A stretch of 64,000 nt of DNA from Phlebotomus papatasi (Eukaryota; Arthropoda; Insecta; Diptera; Psychodidae). How positions within the stretch are numbered: the first letter of the stretch is position 1; each line of letters opens with the position of its first letter. A program made the translations under genes and the position numbers. Below, piece after piece: positions 58,401 through 64,000 of this stretch. The stretch lies in NCBI RefSeq assembly GCF_024763615.1, contig NC_077222.1, positions 18,662,001 through 18,726,000 of the forward strand, given 5' to 3'. The notes beneath the pieces were generated by a model. The model made no database searches and had not been told where the DNA came from. It saw only the letters and a program-made list of their open reading frames with translations.

Positions 58401-60921
58401 GACTTTTCTTAGTGTTGGTTCCTGTCTTGACTGTATTTCCCAGTCATAGCCGTGTTCTAAAACAAACCAAACAGTCATGACAGGAACCAACACAAACAAA
58501 GTCGATTAAGTAGAAGTACTTGAGAATAGTCATGTTCTAAAAAAAATGTACATGAGAAAGCCTTCCCCTTTCTTTTTTTTGATTGAAACACCACGTAACA
58601 AATTTTGAATTTTTTCGTTATTTTTTTAAGCAGATTTTATTTAGCTGAGTGCTCAATTCTCGATGAACCCTAATACTGGGGTTCTCAAGGGTTCTAATAG
58701 CCGTAATATTGCTAATTGATATCCTGTTCTCAAGTGCTTCTGCATTTTCGACATTTCTTTGTGTTGGTTCTTATTACGACCCTTTGGTGTTTTTATAACA
58801 CGGCGAGAATAGGGGAAACAGACGAGACAGGAACCAACACAAAGAAAAGTCCATAACGCAGAAGGATTTGAGAACAGTTAAGTGCTAAACAACATACTCA
58901 TTTTCTATTGAAATAGCACCATAATGGATTTCTTCCAATGGAATATTAAAAGGAAAAATCTTCTGAACACGACGTTTTTTGAACACGTCGAAGATTGAGG
59001 AAAACAGTCGAGACAGGACCCAAGACAAAAAACTGTCGATAATGCAGAAGGACTTGAGAACAATAAAATGCTAAAAAAAGCATGGTAATTTTTATTGAAA
59101 CAGCATCGTAATGGATCTCTTCCAATGGAAAATGAAAAGGAGAAATCTTTCTCCTGAACATTTTTTTAGTACATGACTGTTCTCAAATGCTTCTGCTTTA
59201 TCGACTTTTAATTGTTTTAGTTCTTATCACAACTGTTTGGTGATTTTGGAACACGACGAGGACTGGGAAATAATCGAGACAGGAAGCAACACAAAGAAAT
59301 GTCGATAATGCAGAAGGACTTGAGAACAATAAAATGCTAAAAAAAAACATGCTCATTTTTATTGGAACAGCATTGTAATGGATCTCTTCCAATGGAAAAT
59401 GAAAAGGAGAAATCATTCTCCTGAACATTTTTTAGTACATGGCTGTTCTCAAATGCTTCTGCATTATCGACTTTTATTTGTGTTTGTTCTTATTACGACT
59501 GTTTGGTGGTTTTTGGAACTCGACGAGGACTGAGGAAATAATCGAGACAGGACCCAACACGAAGAAATGTCGATAAGGCAGAAGCATTTGAGAACAGATT
59601 TCTTCGTTTCATTTCTCATTGGAATAGCACCATTATGATGGAATAAAAATGGAAATATATGGATTCCCGAGATATCTCTATAAAAATCCAACTAAAACTG
59701 TATGACTTTTAACAGATTCGAGACTGTAGCGCCCCTGGTGTCGGTTTCCCTCTGAGAAATTAAATTCAGTAAATAAAATCGGATTTATGGTCATTGAAGT
59801 GTCAAAAAGGGTTTAAAAAAAATTAATAAAAATCTTAAACATATTTAATAGGACCTAAATAAAAATGAAAAATAGCATGAGACCTCAGACAAAATCATCG
59901 TTGCGTGATGTAATATTTTATAGTTTTATTGAACTTGATATCGTGTTCTTGAAATTCCGAGATTAATATTTTGCAATTCAAATATCCCGCTGATTTTTTT
60001 TGAAAATATTTTTGTAAATGGGCAATATTTCTTCTGTACTTACTCTTGTTGTTGCTGTCTTTTCTGGCCACCAATGTAGATCAATCCGGACCCGTTGCAT
60101 TTGTGACACTTTGTCACAGCTGCTGTGTTGCGCTTCTTCACTGGATGATGTCCAACTGCGTGTTTCTGCTGCGGCTGCTGATGTTGATGTTGATGCTGTT
60201 GCTGCTGTTGTTGCTGCTGCTGCTGTTGCTGCTGCTGCTGTTGTTGCTGTTGCTGCTGCTGCTGTTGCTGAATATGTTGCTGCTGCACTGAGGAAGTTGT
60301 CGCAACGGGAATAACAGTTTGGCCACCTAGAGATTCCATTGATTCCGCCTGCGACGTTGTAATGTCCGTCATTTCAAATTTAACATCCCCATCGGGAGCC
60401 ACAAATATTTGGGTAGCTGCAAATGCAAGAAATTTTCCCTTGAAAATCAATTTTATTGAACCTCCTGGAAAACTTCATAACTTACGCCGTGGAACAATAT
60501 GAGCAGGATTGTCATTGTTAATACAATTCTCACAGCGAATAAGTTTCGGTCCCTTCCTCTTCGGATTCTGCACAATTGTTCCCCCGCAAGTGATACATTT
60601 CTGCCCTTTATCCACATTCATTGGCTTGGCAATGGTCACCTCTCCTCCCGATGACACATTAACATGTTGAATGGCTTGAGAAGTGGCCGGCTCGAGAGCC
60701 TCAGTGGCCACAATTTGAATTTGACCCAGTGTCTGCCCACTTTCAGTCACAAGATTCTGTGCCTGAACGAGATTCTGAGCCTGAGCGACAACTGTTATCG
60801 CATCATTGGTATTATCTGTGCCATCCTGATTGTGAATCCTCTTGTGCTGATTCAAATGGGTCAAATGGGCAAACATAACACCGCAAACATCGCATTTGAA
60901 ACTGATGTTTGATACTGTATT
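49244..60921 (-). CDS. C2H2 zinc-finger, Gln-rich transcription factor (3' five exons)
   Basis: Five exons on the minus strand join in frame: 60921-60486, 60416-60044, 55287-54876, 54804-54705, 49404-49244. They total 1482 nt, 493 residues plus stop, with junction phases 1, 2, 0 and 1 agreeing at each splice. The product carries seven C2H2 fingers, most joined by TGEKP-type linkers, plus two non-finger CxxC segments, a long Gln tract and an acidic tail. Proteins of this build are nuclear, sequence-specific DNA-binding regulators. The first exon here begins in mid-protein at a splice acceptor (AAAGCAG|AAT), so the start codon lies at higher coordinates or outside the window. I cannot assign an orthologue with confidence, so no symbol is given. 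The introns of 4.8 and 5.3 kb are full of repeats. Confidence 0.88.
50510..51460 (+). repeat. Large unclassified repeat, copy 1
   Basis: Begins GGGACAGATAATCCTAACCG and shares most of its length with 52310-53450 (AGACCAGAATGTTCTCTATA, TCGAGATAATTGAGGTTATG, GACCCCTTATAGCTCGGGTC). A shorter piece is at 33379-33790. It is moderately GC-rich for this window, with no long open frame. Confidence 0.75.
52310..54130 (+). repeat. Large unclassified repeat, longer copy
   Basis: Same start as copy 1 but extended to about 54130. It holds internal semi-repetitions (TAGAACCGGAGATA, ACAACATACTAAAATTTCA, CTTATAGCTCGGGTCAGGGG each two to four times) and ends at a small hairpin, GGTGAGATTGTTAAGAATCTCACC-like (54118-54141). 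The 106-codon frame at 53795-54115 spans a GC repeat and is not supported. Confidence 0.7.
53988..54011. repeat. CGG(CCGG)n simple repeat
   Basis: Five consecutive GGCC/CCGG steps in an otherwise AT-rich region, embedded in the large repeat. It is fully self-complementary, so it can form a hairpin, and carries many CpG sites. Confidence 0.9.
54705..54804 (-). CDS. Zinc-finger gene, exon with last finger
   Basis: A 100-nt exon (acceptor TACTTTGCAG, donor ACG|GTAAGT). It completes the previous finger's last His, then gives the linker SGEKP and one full finger, CDICSAAFADRFALKRHRNIH, with standard C-x2-C-x12-H-x3-H spacing. Confidence 0.88.
54876..55287 (-). CDS. Zinc-finger gene, five-finger exon
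   Basis: The acceptor GTGTTTTTGTAG precedes 55287, and the donor AAG|GTATGG follows 54876. It carries four complete fingers and a fifth whose final His is in the next exon, joined by SGEKN, TGEKP and SGEKP linkers. The motifs are canonical C-x2-C-x12-H-x3-H. A reading that starts at an ATG upstream (55307) is an artefact of running into the intron. Confidence 0.92.
55669..55742 (+). repeat. tRNA-like sequence, probable SINE head
   Basis: Contains an A-box match (TGGCGCAGTAGG, 55674-55685) and a B-box match (GGTTCGATTC, 55717-55726) at tRNA spacing, and ends CGAACCAC followed by a T run. The anticodon arm does not fold convincingly, so a SINE or tRNA-derived pseudogene is more likely than a functional tRNA. 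Confidence 0.45.
55790..56024. mobile_element. pogo/Tigger-like MITE, intact relative
   Basis: A 235-bp TA-flanked element with ends CAGTAGACTCTCTCTCAATT and TTGAGCGAGAGTCTACTG. It is the undisturbed relative of the element split at 31413-33252. The frames on both strands (55903-56179) result from its symmetry. Confidence 0.75.
56450..56780. mobile_element. Possible solo LTR or other retroelement fragment
   Basis: A GC-richer block (GAGTACGGACGTGAGTTCG, GTGCGGAGAGCTCGCTAC) sits within AT-rich intron and ends in AAGTATATTAGATTTAAGAG, in a style resembling the R-U5 part of insect LTR elements. Ends and duplications were not found. Confidence 0.25.
56781..58300. other. AT-rich intron
   Basis: Part of the 4.8-kb intron between the Gln-rich and five-finger exons. 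There are short A and T runs and no exon or clear element. Confidence 0.5.
58378..59597. repeat. Tandem cluster of long hairpins, hpRNA-like
   Basis: Related hairpins occupy 58378-58526, 58724-58877, 59177-59327 and 59443-59597, and a right half-arm lies at about 58976-59061. Arms of 50-60 bp (CTGTTCTCAAGTGCTTCTGC against GCAGAAGGACTTGAGAACAG; GTGTTGGTTCCTGTC against GACAGGAACCAACAC) enclose loops of about 40 bp. Between hairpins runs a shared spacer with ATGGATCTCTTCCAATGGAA and TCTTTCTCCTGAACATTTTT. Four minus-strand frames of 66-76 codons fall here by chance. Confidence 0.75.
60044..60416 (-). CDS. Zinc-finger gene, Gln-rich exon
   Basis: The acceptor GCATTTGCAG precedes 60416, and the donor GA|GTAAGT follows 60044. 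It encodes TQIFVAPDGDVKFEMTDI, a Ser/Thr-rich part, then HI and 25 consecutive Gln (mixed CAG/CAA) followed by alternating His-Gln, and a CHKC segment near the end. The Gln tract is a candidate activation or condensate-forming region and a likely length polymorphism. The opposite strand shows poly-Leu frames that are only its shadow. Confidence 0.85.
60486..60921 (-). CDS. Zinc-finger gene, first exon in window
   Basis: The acceptor CCCAAAGCAG precedes 60921, and the donor CGGC|GTAAG follows 60486. It begins NTVSNISFKCDVCG with one C2H2 finger (His pair in HKRIH), then a Gln/Val/Thr-rich linker with a repeated AQNLV, and a four-cysteine segment (CITCGG, about 20 residues, CENC) that could bind another zinc. 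The splice adds a C that makes Pro with the next exon (VPR-P-TQ). Confidence 0.85.
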
Positions 60922-61724
60922 CTGCTTTGGGATTTAAAAAGGACAAAAATCAGAATCATGGCAGTCTTTTTATTCCTCCTCCGAAAACTTCCCTTTAATA
61001 GAGTTTCTCTTTTTTTAATCCTTCCTCAAATTGAGAAAGTTAATAATTAATATTCTGGTTTCTGCCCTAGAATTGCCCAATCCAATGCAATACATTCGGT
61101 AAATTGAATTAAAATCAGCGCAACTTGCATGAAGCTCAATCAAAGCATAATTAGTCAAATGGATTGAAATGATTTTCTAATAATTTCACAGGTAATGACG
61201 CCACGGATATAACGATATTCTGCGGTAGAGATGTATGTAGGTAGAGGAATAAATCAATAAGCAACTGGATGAGGAATATGAGATTATTCATGCAAACTCG
61301 AGGAGTTCACTGACTTTGATATTTAAATGTGTGATTGAAAAGGGATGGACTCTATAATTTACTGAAATTCGGGGTTGAATAGTCAGAGTCAAATAGTGAA
61401 TGCTAATTCGTCATTCCTGATAACAATGGTTGATGGTTGCTAACAGCGTGTTTAGTCCGTATTGCATTTGAATAATTGGTAAAATTTATGAGTAAAAAAT
61501 TATAACTACTATAAATCATATGAAAATGCAAAAATCTTTTCTGTATTCTGTGAAAAAAAGTATCTAAAAGCATTATGCAAATGGTAATTAAAAGCACTCA
61601 TAATACGATTTTTTCTAGGAAGAAGCAAATTGACCGTCAAATCTTTACTGGCACCGTCGAAATCTCGCCGTTTCTTTGTTACAATTACTAATTTTTCCCA
61701 TCAATTATTTTAAAAGAGTTGATG
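60922..61724. other. Upstream intron of the zinc-finger gene
   Basis: Presumed intron: AT-rich and mainly non-repetitive. No further exon was recognised upstream to the window edge. Confidence 0.45.
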
Positions 61725-61726
61725 TA

Positions 61727-63940
61727 GGGTAATTTGTCTAAAGGGAAACAGTTTGGAAAGTTGGACAAAGCAGTGTGGAATGTGAGACACCTCCCTAAAA
61801 ACTTGATAATAACTCAATTAAATATTACAATTTTCGATAAAAAGACTATTAAACCTAATTTTATGATTATTTCAGAAGTTAAAAATGCAAAAATCGTTAT
61901 AAAACAATCAAAGGGTGACTTGCAAGAAGAATTTAAAAAATATATTGAATGCGTGATATTCATAAACTTGACACGGTTGTTGTCATTTTCTCTGTTTCTT
62001 ATGGAAGTTGCTAGGAAAATATCGAAGTGTTTTGTTTAATTTTTCGGCATAATTTGTAAAATATTATTAAGTCCGTAGTGAAAATCGAAGGACATAGGGG
62101 AAAGTGACCATGCTTGATACGATCCAAGCTTGATAATAACTTTTTTTTCCTATGTTAATCAATAGTTATGACTCATCGCAATATATTTCAATAGCTGGTG
62201 CTAAGACTCACATTTCCTAAAAAAATTAGGATCCTAGCTCTTTTTTCCTAGTTTCAGGAAGCAAAAATCAAAAATAGGCCCAAAACTGTAATTTCGACAC
62301 ATGATATTTCATAAGTATTTCTTAATTAATGTCGCTGTACAGGAAAACTACTATCATAGGCACATAGAGGGTTCATCAGTACTAATATTTATGTAAAAAT
62401 ATTTTTAATTAGTGGACACTGTTTTTGTGGGTGGTAACAAATTCATAAATTCTACTTGTGTCCATCCTATATTCTAAGAAGGGTCCATGAATGATAATTT
62501 TAATGTGGCAACTATATCATTAGATGTGATTATTTCATAATTACACATATTGCAATCCGCCAATTTTATCGACAATTGACATAATCTTCAACCCTGTTGC
62601 CTGAATTTTAAGGTTGCAGAATGACATATTCATGGACTCAAAGTGAAAAAATGATTTTCGCTAGCGCCCTAATGTCATAAAAACATGGCTTAGAAAAATT
62701 ACATAAAAGTAATTTTAAAACTAATAACCAGTCATATGAACGATTTAAGCAGACAGATTAGAGTTCCGTCTAAATATTGATGTGCAATTTTTTGTATCCG
62801 GTGAATTTTTTGCAGTGAAAATGGGTCTCCGAATTGTCGAATCAATTATTATACAGGAAGGCCCCGGACCCAACTTGTATAAAAATCGCCACTGAATTTC
62901 CATTTTCTTCTTGAGGAAAATCTAAGGATTTCCAGGAACTATTTGAGGTGGGATTATGAACCTAATAAGTGAGACATTTTTTTGTCATAGTGCAAGAATC
63001 GCTTCGGTTTGTGTGTTAATCAGAAAATAATCACAAACCTTGGACATCATTTTACAGTATCAAGCATGGTCACTTTTCCCTACATCCATTTAAAAGGTGA
63101 ATAAAAAATATTTGTGAAATATTAAATTTAAAAAGGATAGAAAAGTGATTTAATTTCGTGTTGCTTTCTAAAAAAGTTTTATGAAATATTGGACAAGTTG
63201 ATTTTGTGAATGAATTTGGTGGTTTTGTGCAGTGAAATCATGTTAACAAGAACGACAAAGATTCTTAAGTATCCGGAGAAATAGTTGCAACAGCAGTTAG
63301 CAGCTGATAAGGAGAAAATCTCCTGGAAAAGGCTGCAAGGATTTCCAGATTCCTAAGAACACATTTTCTGACAGATGTGGTAGTAAATATCGCAAAAACA
63401 CCTGAAGAAAGACAAATAGGAGCCTTTACAGAACTCTCAAAGCAAGTGGAAAAGGATTTGTGCGGATGGGGAATTGAAATGTGCTAAAAATTGCATCCGC
63501 TTTAAATCTATAACTGCTGGACAGCGCGAGGCGTCTGTGAAATTTACAGAACCTCTTTTTGGTTGGGCGTCCAAGAAGTTCTTGGTAATTAGCGATCCTC
63601 AACTGTTACCCGGACATAAAGGAGGGATTAGCATAGCCATCCAATGTGCAAGTATACGCAGAAAACCCTCAACATTTGATTTTCTACATATTTCGTATAA
63701 TATTTTGTCATTCATATCACTATGTCCAACTTTCCGAAATCTTTTCAAAATGTGTTGATTTTTAATTTGATGGAATATTCCAATTAATTGGTTGAAATAT
63801 CTATTAAAAACTGTTAAGATTCTGTTAGAATATTTCACAAGCAATCTCATGATGCAAAGAAAATGAAAAAAGAAAACATTTATTCGGCTTAAAAATGCAT
63901 TTGAAATTGAAATTTTTCTTAAGTGTCTCCCTTTCCACAA
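61727..63940. mobile_element. Unclassified element, copy with nested insertion
   Basis: The relative at 21636-22900 matches closely on both sides of 62097-63081. Frames at 61734-62039 and 63474-63758 are shared only in part with the other copy and recognise no family. The right end is not defined. Confidence 0.65.
62097..63081. mobile_element. 985-bp TA-target insertion with documented empty site
   Basis: Ends GGGGAAAGTGACCATGCTTG and CAAGCATGGTCACTTTTCCC. It is flanked by TA on both sides (62095-62096, 63082-63083), while the homologous position at 22006-22007 has one TA. It lacks a transposase and is a longer relative of the MITE at 38898-39118. Confidence 0.85.
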
Positions 63941-64000
63941 TCCATCCTAATACAATTGAATTTCGGATAAAAATTATTTATCGGTTATGAACCGGTTCAT

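Noticed and set aside
58299..59691. Four minus-strand frames sharing FHFPLEEIHY-like segments as a small gene family
   Set aside because: The shared peptide comes from the repeated spacer between hairpins. Frames stop at different points and lack splice support.
60018..60314. Poly-Leu and poly-Ala/Val frames on the plus strand
   Set aside because: Shadows of the CAG/CAA tract in the zinc-finger gene.

Overview
The window looks like nuclear DNA of an insect, most likely a lower dipteran. It is AT-rich (about one third G+C by eye). It has short GT-AG introns, an ABHD17-type hydrolase whose N-terminus and catalytic motifs match the animal family, a Gln-rich C2H2 zinc-finger gene, and many small inverted-repeat transposons flanked by TA or TTAA. 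A phlebotomine sand fly or similar fly would fit, but the species is inference. I see no bacterial operon, phage, CRISPR array or complete autonomous transposon.

Two genes are well supported, both on the minus strand. The first (42446-43414) encodes ABHD17, a 288-residue protein depalmitoylase. It has a tiny first exon (MNGLS), a 102-nt intron and one large exon. The reading frame stays open and GC-rich for 24 codons after its UGA-C stop and ends at a strong splice donor in phase 1. A 9-bp GC-rich hairpin lies 12 nt after the stop. About 11 kb downstream, an acceptor at 31223 opens a phase-matched exon. Apart from one UAG that a possible 45-nt intron would remove, that exon encodes about 500 residues of disordered, Ser/Pro-rich protein with three short cysteine motifs. 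The simplest reading is programmed stop-codon readthrough giving an ABHD17 isoform with a tail of about 530 residues. This is the most interesting signal in the window.

The second gene (49244-60921) is a C2H2 zinc-finger regulator. Five exons join in frame (1482 nt, 493 residues plus stop) and carry seven fingers, a C4 motif, a 25-Gln tract and an acidic tail. Its 5' exons lie beyond what I could identify. Its introns carry a cluster of tandem hairpins (58.4-59.6 kb) that resembles an hpRNA/endo-siRNA locus.

Layout: 0-29 kb is intergenic or intronic DNA with many foldback elements, four CACTGAGAGAAA MITEs and part of a fifth, one piggyBac-like MITE, two GATC-dense islands (13.45-14.3 and 19.25-20.28 kb) and a 92-bp tandem array with inverted partners. 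29.6-31.2 kb is the ABHD17 tail exon. 31.2-42.4 kb is its presumed intron, with a nested transposon whose left end has become a 5 x 175-bp array, a 21-bp minisatellite invaded by a long foldback element, and a TTCGAA-rich zone. 42.4-43.4 kb is ABHD17. 43.5-49 kb is repeats and a possible LTR. 49.2-60.9 kb is the zinc-finger gene. 61-64 kb is a repeat whose relative at 21.6 kb preserves the empty site of a 985-bp TA-flanked insertion.
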